NCBI GenBank assembly: GCA_024516035.1
Contig: CM044967.1
Span: forward strand, 17,892,810-17,956,809
Reading direction: 5' to 3'
Origin: Bactericera cockerelli
Taxonomy: Eukaryota > Arthropoda > Insecta > Hemiptera > Triozidae
DNA length: 64,000 nt
Shown here: piece after piece, positions 53,046 to 62,529 of the stretch
Numbering within the stretch: position 1 is the stretch's first letter
How the letters are laid out: each line of letters begins with the position of its first letter
Translations under genes and position numbers: made by a program
The notes under the pieces: model-generated
Seen by the model: only the letters and a program-made list of their open reading frames with translations
Databases searched by the model: none
Told to the model about the DNA's origin: nothing

Positions 53046-53483
53046 TCGTGTATCATACATCTGAGTTAATCGTACGCTCTAATAATGTTTGAATTCGTTC
53101 TCCGTCATTTCAACCTTTAACACATAGTGGCCAATAGATTTTATCAAATTCCTTCCAACGTCAGTCAAAGTTTTAATCTAGCCTCATCGGTATCAATTCA
53201 AAAGTTTTCTTGAGATACACATTTTTATTTCGTAATATGAAAATCCTTTTGGTTATGATGGGTAGTGTTACAAATAATATTATTAAATTCGTTGGAAAAC
53301 TGGCATCAACTCATCTATTTGAGTAAGTGATTAAGGTATGTGACCACATAACAATAGGACTGAGTTTTCTGTTTTCTTTTTTAACCCCTCCTCCCTCCCC
53401 CCCTTGATCGATAAGGAGGTCGGTGGTAACTTAAACTTTTACAACTTTCTTCTCGTCTCACATCGCTCCTCTTGTCCCCTCAG

Positions 53484-53556
53484 GTCGCTGTTGAAAACAC
53501 ACTGATAGCAACCAAAAGTCAACCTGGAGTTCGTGAATTGTGGGGGAGGTGGTAAG
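53484..53556 (+). other. Eip74EF: 5' untranslated part of the first E74 coding exon
   Basis: The acceptor CTTGTCCCCTCAG (ending 53483) has a pyrimidine-rich tract. In the frame of the E74 ATG, stops TGA (53503) and TAG (53506) precede it, so translation cannot enter from further upstream. The ATG context AAGATGG has A at -3 and G at +4. Confidence 0.75.
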
Positions 53557-53667
53557 ATGGTCCCAACTTCCAGCACCAATGGAAACGAAGTTATCTCCTT
53601 CATCGATGATGATCTTCTCTGGTGTCCCGACAACAATGGGAAAATGGTGGACCTCTCACACTGTCTC
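53557..53667 (+). CDS. Eip74EF: E74 coding exon 1 (37 codons)
   Basis: Starts at the only plausible ATG (MVPTSSTNGNEV) and ends CTC|GTAAGT, phase 0. It carries the conserved FIDDDLLWCPDNNGKMVDL block, a short acidic-aromatic stretch that is the most recognisable part of the E74 N-terminus. The donor is a near-perfect GTAAGT. Confidence 0.92.
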
Positions 53668-56600
53668 GTAAGTATAATCTGGTGGTTAACGCGCTAGTCC
53701 CAATTCAGGGGATCCGTTGGTTCGAATACCACCCAGTGCATGAATTTTTCCTCATTAATTTGAGTTTGTGGGTTAGGTGGTAGAAAATTGCTTTGGCATT
53801 AACCTCGCCTGGTGGTTACTCTGGATTACTAGACCGTCGCCTTGACCACCTACCTTCTTCTTCTTTCCTTTGCCTCCCAAGCCTACTTGAGGTCGGCATG
53901 GGGGTAGGGCTTGACACTACTAATATGCTTTGTATTCACCGGGAATCGATCCCATCACTCCTGGATCACGATCCACTTCACCCGTCTATATCTCTGGTCA
54001 TGACTCTACAGACTCTGCCAGTGCTTTCACTTCCACACGATCTACACTGGGAATGCTCTCCCCTTTTATAAACATAAATATTGGATAACTTCTCACTTTT
54101 CTGTTTATACAGTCGAACCTGGATATACGTGAACTCAAGAGATCGACAGTATATTCCTGCTTGAAGATTATGTACATGTTTAAAAAGTTTTTTTCCCCAA
54201 TATATCCAGGTTTTCTGCTCACAAAAGTCCTGTAATACAGGTTTCCTGCTTACAAAGGCCGATATCAGAGTTTCCTGCTATCAAAAGTTCTTTTATCCAA
54301 GTTTCGTACTGTGCAAAAGTTCCTGTTTTAATCCAGGTTTCCTGCTTACAAAAGTCCTGTTTTATCAGGTTTCTCTTACAAAAGTCCTGTGTATCCAGGT
54401 TTTCTGCTTGAAACAAGCCCTGTTTTATCCTGGTTTTTACTTTAAAACAAACTCCTGTTTTATCAAGGTTCGACTGAATTACGATGAATCATTTTCTACG
54501 ACTGGAACACCAGGACCGGTAAAATGAGCTAAAGCATTGCACGCACGTGAGTTGGTAGGCATTGCACGCACGGTGACCTGGGTTCGATCCCCAGCGGGGC
54601 ATGATTTTTTTCTGCTCTGTTTATTTTTTTCTTGGCTGTTCGGGGTCCATCATACCTCGTGAGGAAAATGAGTAGCTGCTTTAATGTGGGCAGCGACCAT
54701 GGTGGAATTATAGGCAAAAGAAATATTAGGATATTAAAAGATATGGAAAAGTCCTTTAGTTCTGTGCTACCTACTAAAAATTGTGATTTGATAACACAAA
54801 GAAACACATTTATTTATTATTATTATTATTAGTATGTAATTAGTATTTCATATTAAGCTGTTGTGCAGTCACTTCCTTAGTTCCTTCACACAATTCCCAC
54901 CAGAGACTAATAGTAAAGGGTAGATCTGTTACGTCCACAACTCCACATAGACCGTAATGTCTATAATTAAATTAAAATTTAATCTTAAAATATAAAAGAG
55001 TCTATTATAAGTAGAATGTTGACCGTAATTAAATATTATATTATTGTTATTTTTATTATTATTGTTAAACATGTTATATCAAGTATTTATTATTAAACAT
55101 TATAAATCGTAGAAACCGATCTCAGTTGCTTAAAGCCTGTGGTCCAAGTCCCCAGTTTGGATAATTCTAGTAAGGCTGGATGAGTAATTGTGACATCAAC
55201 TTGTGATTAATATAAAAGAATAGAATAGAAAAGTCTGGCTGGGGGACCTTAAACAGGGAGAAGACCAGTTTCTCGCTAGAGGACTATAAACAGAGAACAG
55301 ACTAGGCAACCTTATACAAGCCAGGCTAGCTTGCAGTTTCCTAAGGGTTTAATGACTTATAAAGAAAAGTCCAAGTCTTCATGATGGTTGATCGCACATA
55401 AAAATATGTGGTTCAGGACAGGACTTTATATTCAAAGTTGGCTGGAGACCATCACTCACCCCTCCAGCTGTAGCCAAGCTGGCTACAACAACAAAAACAA
55501 TAGAATAGAAATTACCTTGTATAACTACTGCCGAGGTGAAACTAAAAAGTCCCTTTAATTAAGCAGTCTAAACAAGGTTTTATTTTCAAATTTAAACAGA
55601 CACATATGGGTATGATAATCGATATACCTAAAAGGGTATAAAAATTACCTTTAACTGACAAACCTATACTGCTGTTAGAGCTATTTCGCTCTCCTCTGGA
55701 GGCTGTAGGATATTAACGAATATTCAGGCTACCAACCTCTCTATTTTAAACAGTCAAAACAAAATGCATAGATTTAAAAACAATAAATAAATAAAGAACT
55801 CCTAAGGCTCTCTGGGCGTCTTATAAGAATGCAATGCCTCAATATAAAATGCTTGACCCTATGCTAATAGTATATGTGTATATTTTTTATGTATTATCCT
55901 ATGTGCAGAAGGGCGTGTTTCAGTTTCTTGATTAGAGTTCTTTTTCTACTTTCGAAATCTATGCAGAAAATGTGAGAAATTTTACTTTTGATTGAATTGA
56001 AGAAGAAAGAACATGGCATAATATGCGTTTGGTAAAAAATTTAAGGTACCTAAATTATCTCTATAAATTAACAACCAAAGTCTACAAATTTGAATGTTTT
56101 TGACCGTGAAAATATCGAATCGCACCCAATTTATGATTTTTCTTTCTCATATTTATCTGAAAAATGTACCCCATAAAAATGGTACCAAAAACAAAGCTGG
56201 ATTAAAGGGCGCAGAATTTGACCAGATTTGCCGGCCCGCGTTCCGCGTTGACACTCTAGCGTGAATGATGTTATTATTTTAGCAGGTCCATATTTAATTG
56301 TTTAAAATCCATTTTTTATGTAAAATTGATATTTTATTCAAAATTATCGGTCAGTACTTATGCCAAAAATTCCATAGTCCTGCCCGTGACGCGTATTTAA
56401 AGGATGAGTTAACAGAGCCAGTTCTGAATCGGAGTGTAAGCAAAGCTCGATCTAAACCAGTATCTCAAGTGAAGGAGAAAGTCTTTAGCTTGTGGTTGTC
56501 TCGAGTTATGTATTTATTATGGTGGTTTTTCTGTAAGAAGTGAAAGTAGCATGGTGATTTCATACGTAAGTAATAAAGTTATGCTAATGCTTCATATAAT

Positions 56601-59600
56601 ATGGTATGAACTAATATTCATTATACACATAGTAGGTAAACAGATACCAGCACTCGTCGAAAAGAAAGTTCTGTGGAATAGTTGAGTCTGTTCGAGCTAA
56701 GGATTAAGGATTCAGATGTAATGTTGAGGTGTTATGTCAGTTCGGCCTTCACGTGTTGATAATTATGATGGAGAGCCGACCTTAGTAGTCGGTGAGGCGG
56801 CGGACTCGCGACCTGAAGGTCGGGGGTTCGAGTCCTTCTCAGTACGGAGAATTTAAGTAAGGCGGGCTTGAGTAATTGTGATATCACTCTTGTGATGAAA
56901 ACAAACCAGGAACCTTCTAATAAAAATAATACTAACAAGTAATCACCGTGGCAGAGTGAGTTAGCGCGCTAGGCATTGCACGCACGGTGACCTGGGTTCG
57001 ATCCCCAGCGGGGCAGGAATTTTTCTGCTCTGTACTTGGATGTTCGGGGTACACTCATACCTCGTGAGGAAAAATGAGTAGTTACTCTTATGAGTAACGA
57101 CCAGTGGCGGCATTACCAGAGTAAAAAGAAATTAATGTAATAGAATAATTCGAAATGTAAAGGAGGCTCTTAGTAATGCTGCGCTACCCACAAAAATTGT
57201 GAAGAGGCCATGTGCTTCACCACAAAGAAAATCATACATACATAATAATACTAACACTCTTTAGTGGAAGGTAACCACCTGGCAAGGTTAATGCTCAAAG
57301 CATTTTCAACCACCCAACCCTGAGAGTCTTATTATTATGTGGTCACAAACTCAAATTAATGAGGAAAAATGCATGCACTGAGTGGGATTTCGAACCAACG
57401 GATCTCTACGCTACCTGGATTACCAGACTAGCGCGTTAACCACTTGACTACCTTCTATAACTGTTTTTAGTAATAATAATATCATCTTATCTTATCTAAT
57501 ATAATGTCTGACTAGGGGACTAAGAATTCCTATTACTTGGGCTTACTGGAAAGCAGTAAGCCTATTCCTATTACTTGGGCTTACTGGAAAGCAGTAAGCC
57601 TATTCCTATTACTTGAGCTTACTGGAAAGCAGTAAGGTCAAGATGGGACGAATACGTCCCCACCTAGAAAAGTTTCAATAATATTACTTTAGAGCACAGA
57701 AAATTATGTGAATTGATTTCATTGCATGTAGGAACTTTGTATCTACTTGAATGAAAAGAAAAAGCCCTTTTTTTTACCATTTCCTGTCAATGTAGTTTCA
57801 ATTATGGTGGAGTGCATTTTAAATGACATCACTGTTCTCCTAAAAACATTTTCAAATTCGGATTTCAAATTGATCTGTCAGCTTCAAACTAAAGAGTTTG
57901 TTGAATATTACTTTTTGTATTATCGGAAAAAGACTAGGAACTATTATTTTTTCCCTATATTTCCGACCCTCGTAACTTTTTTCATGTTTCTAAAATGAAA
58001 AGATAAAACCAGATTTGGAATCAAGAGGTAAAAATACATATGATTCGATACCCCATACTTATGTATTCTCAAAATTTCAAGTTCCACCCCTGAAAGGGTT
58101 AATGCTTAAGCATTTTCTACCACCTAACCTCAGAGTGTTCTTATGATGTGATCATATACTCGAATTAATGAGGAAAAAATCTATGAATTGGGATTCATAC
58201 CAACGGATCCCTACGCTAACTGGATCACCAGACTAGCGCCTTAACCACTTGACTACCAGTGCACGCCTTGACCCTTTCGACCATCAAATCCACCAATGCA
58301 AAATCATAATATGAATATAGAACAATAACAAGGAAAAAACAAACGTTGTAACTTTGTTCCAAAAATTCAAGTTTCTAGGTATGGCGTTAATTCCGTCCGT
58401 TATGAATGAGCGAGTGAATGAATGACCATCACCTCGGGGCTTTGTCTTTCATAAGCAACTTGTTGGACAGGCAGAGAAACAGAAAAGTGAGAAGTTCTAC
58501 TTGAACATTAATCGGAAGGACCTATTTGAACATCCCACCCAATGCTTGAATTTTTCCTTGTTTATTTGAGTTTTTGACCACACAATAATACGACTCAGAG
58601 GTAAGATGGTAGAAAAGCTCCGAGCTATAACCTCGCCAGGTGGTTACCTTCCACTAAAAAGCATTATTATTATATTATTGTATGGTATTGTATTGTATTG
58701 CTATGTACGACTAAAAAACTGTTGCCATAATGGGAATTATTGCATGATATTGTATTGTATTGTATTGCTAAGTACGTCTCAAAAACTGTTGCCATAGTGG
58801 GAATTATTATATTATTGTATGGTATTGTATTGTGTTGCTATGTACGGCTCAAAAACTTTCGCTGACAGTCTAAATAAAATAATACTTATACACAAGAAGG
58901 AGACCCTTTTTTTTTTTTTTTTTTTTTTTTTTGAAAGGCAGATAAAGATACCCAGGTTTAACTTCAGCCTGGAGTGTGGGATTTCCACCCACTAAAAACC
59001 CAGCCGGGGCATGACAAGTTAACCTCCCATATGGGATTTTTACCACATAATAATATGTCTTGGGCTTACTGCCAGAATAATTTGACTTTAATAGTCCTAA
59101 TCAGGCAGTATAAATAAGGCGATATTATTATTATTATTTCCTGACCGCACCAAAACCGGACCAAATATCTTCATTTTATTTTTTATTAATCGGCCTCTGT
59201 TTCATTTCAGGAGAGCAGCAATGCGTTCAACCTCTGTCAGACAGATCTCGAGGACTTGGAGACTGGACTGGATGATGGAGAAGCCGACATTTTCAAACAG
59301 CTTTCAGACTCTTCCTTCGAACTGGAACAGCTCTTTGATTTCAACAGCGACATTAAAGTAAGAATGAGATCACGAGTTCGATCATCGGTCTGAACAAAAA
59401 AATTAAAATGACATATTCTATGTATAAACAGGTAATGATAAAAATTAAAATACAAAATTTAGGACAACATAAACAAGAAAACAAAGAGAAAATGAACAAC
59501 ATAGATAACATGAAAAAATGTATACAGATGTCCTAACTAAAGGGGTTATTGCCTATGGCAATTTCTTCCACCCAACTCTTTTAATGTCTATTGCACGGAC

Positions 59601-61481
59601 ACCGATTAATAATTACTTATAAGCGGAAGAGAATGCCGTTGGCATTAGCACCGCCCTTGATCAAGTTTCGTTTTATTAATTTCAATTTCTATGTATGTAT
59701 TTTTTTATACATAATTTAATTGAGTATATTTATTTATTTATAAATAAAAAACTTCCTCCATTCCTTGACCCTGTGGTATCGACCCAAGGATACATGCAGC
59801 ATTACCCTTCAGAATGGCCAGACCAATTCTTTTGGGCAAGAAATTGTTTAGATCGGGGTTCACCCGAACATTTAAACAATTTCTCACCCTGTTGGCTCAG
59901 CCATTCTTTCGAGGCAATACTCCACGCACCCACGGTCTCTACCGCCAGAGGTTGTATGTATTATATACTACGAGTATGTCATTTGTAAATAAAACTTGAT
60001 CGAACATGTTTAATAATAATAATAATTCCGTGTCCGTGAGATAGGTATTGATACCTAAATCACGGTGGTGAGAGGATTATATGGACGCCCAGATCCAATG
60101 TCTAGGCTCCTTTCATGTCCATTGATTCTATTTGGTTTTAACGTTCTGACTTGAGGTAGACAGGACGGGCTTTTACCCTCCATTTGCTTGGAATCGTACC
60201 AGCTACCCACATTAACCTCAACCAGCCTGGGTAGGGCCGGAATTGCCAGCCTCTCATGTTCGGAAGGAACAGAATTTTCTGTGCGAAAAGTCTGCACCAA
60301 CCGGGAATCGAACTCATGATCTCTGGACTACGGTCAGTAGTCACAACCGTTACGCCTCGGAGGCTGGCATGTTTAATAATAATAAGTAACGTCTTTTGAT
60401 CCGTCACTGAATTAATCTTCTCACTTCCAGGAGGAAAACAACAACAACTCAGTGACGCTGAACAACAACAACAAAAGCTCAGCGGCTGCCAACCTGTTGC
60501 ACGAGATTCAGAAGAGCTCTGTAGCCATCGGGCGGAAGTACAACATCGCCGCCGCGAACCCTCTCCTAGCTGGTAAGGGAGGAAACTGATAGCAATTAGT
60601 GCAATTACATAGAGCCAGTACCACATAAAATAATCTAACCGTGTTATTAAATGTAAGCGGCTTTTACGGAGTCCCGAAAATCGTTAATATCAAGCTGTAG
60701 GTACCAGAGTCTGGGGTCGAGGGTCCAGGGTTAAAACACTTAGTTGTATGTTAAAAGCTTTTAAAAACTCAAAAGTTATAATCCTACCTCCTAACGCACA
60801 CAGTATCAATATAATTCGGCTCTTAGAGTTCACCATGGCTAAATGTCACAAGCTATCCATATCTATTAATCCATTTTCTTAGAAGCTTTTATCATTAGCT
60901 TAGGAAAAGAACCTTTGTAAAAATCCAATATTGTTAATAAATAAATAAAATGTTTAAAATGTTAAAAAAAAATGTTAAAAAAAAAGAAAAAAATCAAACA
61001 TGGATGGGATTTGAACCACAAACCATCATATTATCTGACACATCTCCGTTTGGAGCCTCCGCCAGGAAGATGGTGTGTTAGGGGACGGTTGCATAGTTTT
61101 AAGGAACAGATTTAATCATGCACAATCAAATGTTACAGTTTTATATACAATCAAATAGCTAATGGCTCACTATCTTTATGAATTAATCAGTCTATTAGTG
61201 ACTATGCAATCCATAGAGGGAAATTGAATGAAAATACGCCTTAAAAAGTACATAGATGCAACATGCACTGAACTATTATATCGATTACATGTTGCATGAC
61301 TTATAAATATGAAGGCGTATTATTCGTCACCGGATTGCAAGTGTAGTAAACTCAATGCATATTGCATATCTGTCGGTTTCAGGCGCATTTTAAAATCCCT
61401 AACTTACCTACCTTGTAGGGCTTAGAGGCGCTCTGTCCGAGATTTTCGGATCTGGGGGTTGGCTGTTTGAATACTAATGGT

Positions 61482-61525
<44 letters not shown>

Positions 61526-62500
61526 CTGCAACTGGTTATCAGGAACTCTAATGATTTTTGACCTTCAGTTATTTGCTTTTACAACAAAATTGGTAGCTAT
61601 GAAAAACCAATTTAATTTTATAATATCTAATATTTAACCCTAATCTTGGCAATGTGTCCATATGGATACCATCAGTTTTTTTTACTCTATTGGCCCAAAA
61701 TTAATCCTAAAGCATTTTTTCTTCCACAGAACAATTAAAATTATTTTTATTTTCTTCCGTTTTATTTAAAGTGGCAGTATGGAGCTCTTCCGTCCAACCA
61801 TTCAACTATCATCTTCTTCTACTTTTCAAAATATAAATAAAATATTTTATTATTCACATAAAAAAATTCCTGCCCCGAAGGGAATTGAACCCAGGTCACA
61901 CCATGCGTACAATGCCTAGCGCGCTAACTCACTCTGCCACGGTGACTACTGATATGACCATGCAGTTGAAAGCGATGTTAAATTTTTGTTTAAAAAAACG
62001 CTTGCATACGAGTCTGCAACCATTGGGACATTTTCATCTTTACTATTCAAGGTCCAAAACCCAACTGACCAAATTTCGTATTGTGCGCATGACACATACC
62101 TTCTCTCTCCTCTCCCTCTACAATTCAATACTTCGCCATTGTGCGCATGACACACACTTTCCCTCTTCTCTCCCTTTACAATTCAATATTTCGTTACATA
62201 ATATCGTTACATAATTTCGTCACATAATTTTGGTTATGTGCCAGAGCAAAGACATGAAAATGTCAAAATTGAAAATTGAAATTTTCTGCCAAGATATGGG
62301 TTCAATTTTGATATTCCGTTATTTTATCTTCTCCAAAGGCTTAAAATGCTCATCCAAAATTATTTCAGAAAAACTCTCGCTGCCAATCGTCACTCACAAC
62401 CAAACTCCCAGTGCTGACACTAGCAAGGAAGCAACCTCGTCCTCCACAATATTCACAGTTCCTGCCAAACTCATCAAAACCGAACCAGGTCTCAAAAAAG
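53557..62500 (+). CDS. Eip74EF: Ecdysone-induced protein 74 (E74), N-terminal coding exons; 3' part outside window
   Basis: E74 is an ETS-domain transcription factor directly induced by 20-hydroxyecdysone, acting in the nucleus in the moulting and metamorphosis cascade. Four exons join as 53557-53667, 59211-59357, 60431-60572 and 62369-62500 (phases 0, 0, 1, 1), giving 177 codons plus one base. Residues 15-26 FIDDDLLWCPDN match the distinctive insect E74 amino end. Residues 38-86 are acidic, with LSDSSFELEQLF like the fly activation region. Residues 87 on are asparagine-rich and lead to AAANPLLAEKL, near-identical to the fly AAANPLLVEKL. The last exon ends with KLIKTEPG. The frame is intact. 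The ETS domain, which decides DNA binding, is not in the window. Introns are 5.5, 1.1 and 1.8 kb and full of repeats. The N-terminus suggests the A-type isoform, which is an inference. Confidence 0.9.
53679..53825 (+). mobile_element. SINE-B in E74 intron 1, 11 bp past the donor
   Basis: GTGGTTAACGCGCTAGTCC, B box GGTTCGAATACC, acceptor CCCAGTGC and body to CCTCGCCTGGTGG. The first 10-15 bases of the head and the ATT tail are missing. The insertion is almost at the splice donor. Confidence 0.85.
54108..54480. mobile_element. Tigger-like element remnant with internal repeats
   Basis: ACAGTCGAACCTGGATATAC at left and TCAAGGTTCGACTGAATTAC, inverted, at right. Between them a degenerate 30-35-bp unit (AAAGTCCTGTTTTATCCAGG, TTTCCTGCTTAC) repeats about eight times. 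It lies in E74 intron 1. Confidence 0.75.
54535..54815 (+). mobile_element. SINE-F with duplicated head start
   Basis: ATTGCACGCACG appears twice (54535, 54560), then B box GGGTTCGATCCCCAG, the body with GTGGCAGC-like text, TGCGCTACC-type TGTGCTACC and an ATT tail. Confidence 0.85.
55113..55218 (+). mobile_element. SINE-A, decayed
   Basis: ACCGATCTCAGTTGCTTAAA with most of the anticodon arm deleted. GTCCAAGTCCCCAG, then GTAATTGTGACATC. Confidence 0.6.
55238..55490 (-). mobile_element. Dispersed repeat shared with 43703-43945
   Basis: Inverted copy with GGAGACCATCACTCACC, TTGATCGCACATA and a CAACAAC end. Confidence 0.7.
55490..56770. other. E74 intron 1 interior, no exon identified
   Basis: AT-rich. 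56298-56543 holds an 81-codon plus-strand frame (with VKEKVFSLWLSRV) without recognisable domain or good splice borders. 56170-56260 is GC-richer but broken by stops. Confidence 0.4.
56776..56906 (+). mobile_element. SINE-A subfamily with TCTT-loop hairpin
   Basis: GACCTTAGTAGTCGGTGAGG, GGTTCGAGTCCTTC and GTAAGGCGGGCTTGAG. Hairpin ATCACTCTTGTGAT as at 13949. Confidence 0.8.
56942..57238 (+). mobile_element. SINE-F, full length
   Basis: TCACCGTGGCAGAGTGAG, GCGCGCTAGGCATTGCACG, GGGTTCGATCCCCAGC. The 3' part with CTCATACCTCGTGAGG and GTGCTTCACCACAAAG. Confidence 0.9.
57245..57452 (-). mobile_element. SINE-B, full length
   Basis: Minus-strand head GTAGTCAAGTGGTTAACGC, B box GGTTCGAAATCCC (one extra A). 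Body hairpin AATGCTTTGAGCATT. Confidence 0.88.
57519..57640 (+). repeat. Three tandem 47-bp units, each with a hairpin
   Basis: Each unit reads CCTATTACTTGGGCTTACTG, GAAAGCAGTAAG. The part GCTTACTGGAAAGCAGTAAGC can fold as an 8-bp stem. Probably amplified from a SINE-C body, which has TTGGGCTTACTGC. Intronic in E74. Confidence 0.85.
57660..58085. other. Unrecognised intronic DNA
   Basis: An 83-codon plus-strand frame (57747-57998) has no family features. No exon borders with good context. Confidence 0.35.
58087..58263 (-). mobile_element. SINE-B copy
   Basis: Minus-strand GTGCACTGGTAGTCAAGTGG and GGTATGAATCCC. The tail end is missing. Confidence 0.85.
58518..58675 (+). mobile_element. SINE-B body with compensated hairpin
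   Basis: Starts inside the acceptor (TCCCACCCAATGC). Where others have AATGC/GCATT it has AAGCTCCGAGCTA, still self-complementary. Ends CACTAAAAAGCATTATTATT. Confidence 0.75.
58675..58890 (+). repeat. 65-70-bp direct repeats ending in TATTGTATTG runs
   Basis: Three similar units with TTGCTATGTACG, AAAAACTGTTGCCATAATGGG and GTATTGTATTG. The last ends with CGCTGACAGTCTAAATAAAA. Confidence 0.7.
58907..58932 (+). repeat. Poly-T run (26)
   Basis: Uninterrupted T tract, possibly the poly-A tail of a minus-strand retroelement. Confidence 0.95.
58995..59140 (+). mobile_element. SINE-C without head, 70 bp before E74 exon 2
   Basis: Begins AAACCCAGCCGGGGCATG, body and GGCGATATTATTATTATT. Confidence 0.8.
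59211..59357 (+). CDS. Eip74EF: E74 coding exon 2 (49 codons)
   Basis: Acceptor CTCTGTTTCATTTCAG, donor AAA|GTAAGA, both phase 0. It encodes ESSNAFNLCQTDLEDLETG, then DDGEADIFKQLSDSSFELEQ and LFDFNSDIK. The composition is strongly acidic, and SDSSFELEQLF resembles SESNFEIESLL of fly E74. It is likely part of the activation region (family inference). Intact frame. Confidence 0.92.
59400..59580 (-). mobile_element. LINE-3'-end-like fragment in E74 intron 2
   Basis: Fourth copy of the unit seen at 5100-5295. ATTGCCTATGGCAATTTC and TTCCACCCAAC mark its right edge. Confidence 0.45.
59740..59990 (+). other. Unclassified GC-richer intronic block
   Basis: CTTCCTCCATTCCTTGACCC to GTCTCTACCGCCAGAGG stands out from its AT-rich flanks. 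AAATTGTTTAGATCGGGG and CCCGAACATTTAAACAATTT inside it form an inverted repeat. Two plus-strand frames are open but show no known domain. Confidence 0.4.
60030..60368 (-). mobile_element. SINE-D, extended copy, 62 bp before E74 exon 3
   Basis: Minus-strand AGCCTCCGAGGCGTAACGG, GACTACTGACCGTAGTCC, GTTCGATTCCCGG. Same long 3' half as 21028-21382. Confidence 0.88.
60431..60572 (+). CDS. Eip74EF: E74 coding exon 3 (47 codons + 1 base)
   Basis: Acceptor CTTCTCACTTCCAG, donor GCTG|GTAAGG, ending in phase 1. It encodes EENNNNSVTLNNNNKSSAAA, then NLLHEIQKSSVAIGRKYN and IAAANPLLA. The asparagine runs come from AAC repeats and could vary in length. The end matches AAANPLLVEKL of fly E74 across the splice to exon 4. 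Confidence 0.93.
60600..61480. other. E74 intron 3, no gene or exon identified
   Basis: Contains a CTTAGGAAAAGAACCTTTG tail fragment (60900) and, at 61240-61310, an inverted pair (GCAACATG.. CATGTTGC) around TATCGATT. No family recognised. Confidence 0.45.
61483..61525 (+). repeat. Poly-T run (43)
   Basis: Uninterrupted T tract in E74 intron 3. Its length in the assembly is uncertain. Confidence 0.95.
61863..61950 (-). mobile_element. SINE-F head
   Basis: Minus strand GTCACCGTGGCAGAGTGAG, TTAGCGCGCTAGGCATTG, GGGTTCAATTCCC, then GGGCAGGAA. The body is absent. Confidence 0.88.
62095..62185 (+). repeat. Two-copy 59-bp direct repeat
   Basis: TTGTGCGCATGACACA, CTTTCCCTCTTCTCTCCC and ACAATTCAATA occur at about 62078 and 62137. 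The second is followed by CGTTACATAATNTCG repeated three times. Confidence 0.75.
62369..62500 (+). CDS. Eip74EF: E74 coding exon 4 (phase 1 to phase 1)
   Basis: Acceptor AAATTATTTCAG, donor AAAG|GTAGGT. With the base from exon 3 it reads EKLSLPIVTHNQTPSADTSK, EATSSSTIFTVPAKLIKTEP, GLKK. IPIVKQ and HIKTEQ in the fly protein are likely counterparts. IKTE fits the sumoylation consensus (hydrophobic-K-x-E), only a prediction. Read-through past the donor meets a stop soon after, so splicing is needed. Confidence 0.9.
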
Positions 62501-62529
62501 GTAGGTATGATAATTATTATTATTATATC

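Noticed and set aside
56298..56543. Possible small gene or cassette exon in E74 intron 1
   Set aside because: No recognisable domain, AT-rich start and no convincing acceptor/donor pair. Kept only as a note.
60138..60626. 162-codon minus-strand frame overlapping E74 exon 3
   Set aside because: It is the antisense of the exon joined to a SINE-D. The plus-strand exon has splice borders and matches E74.
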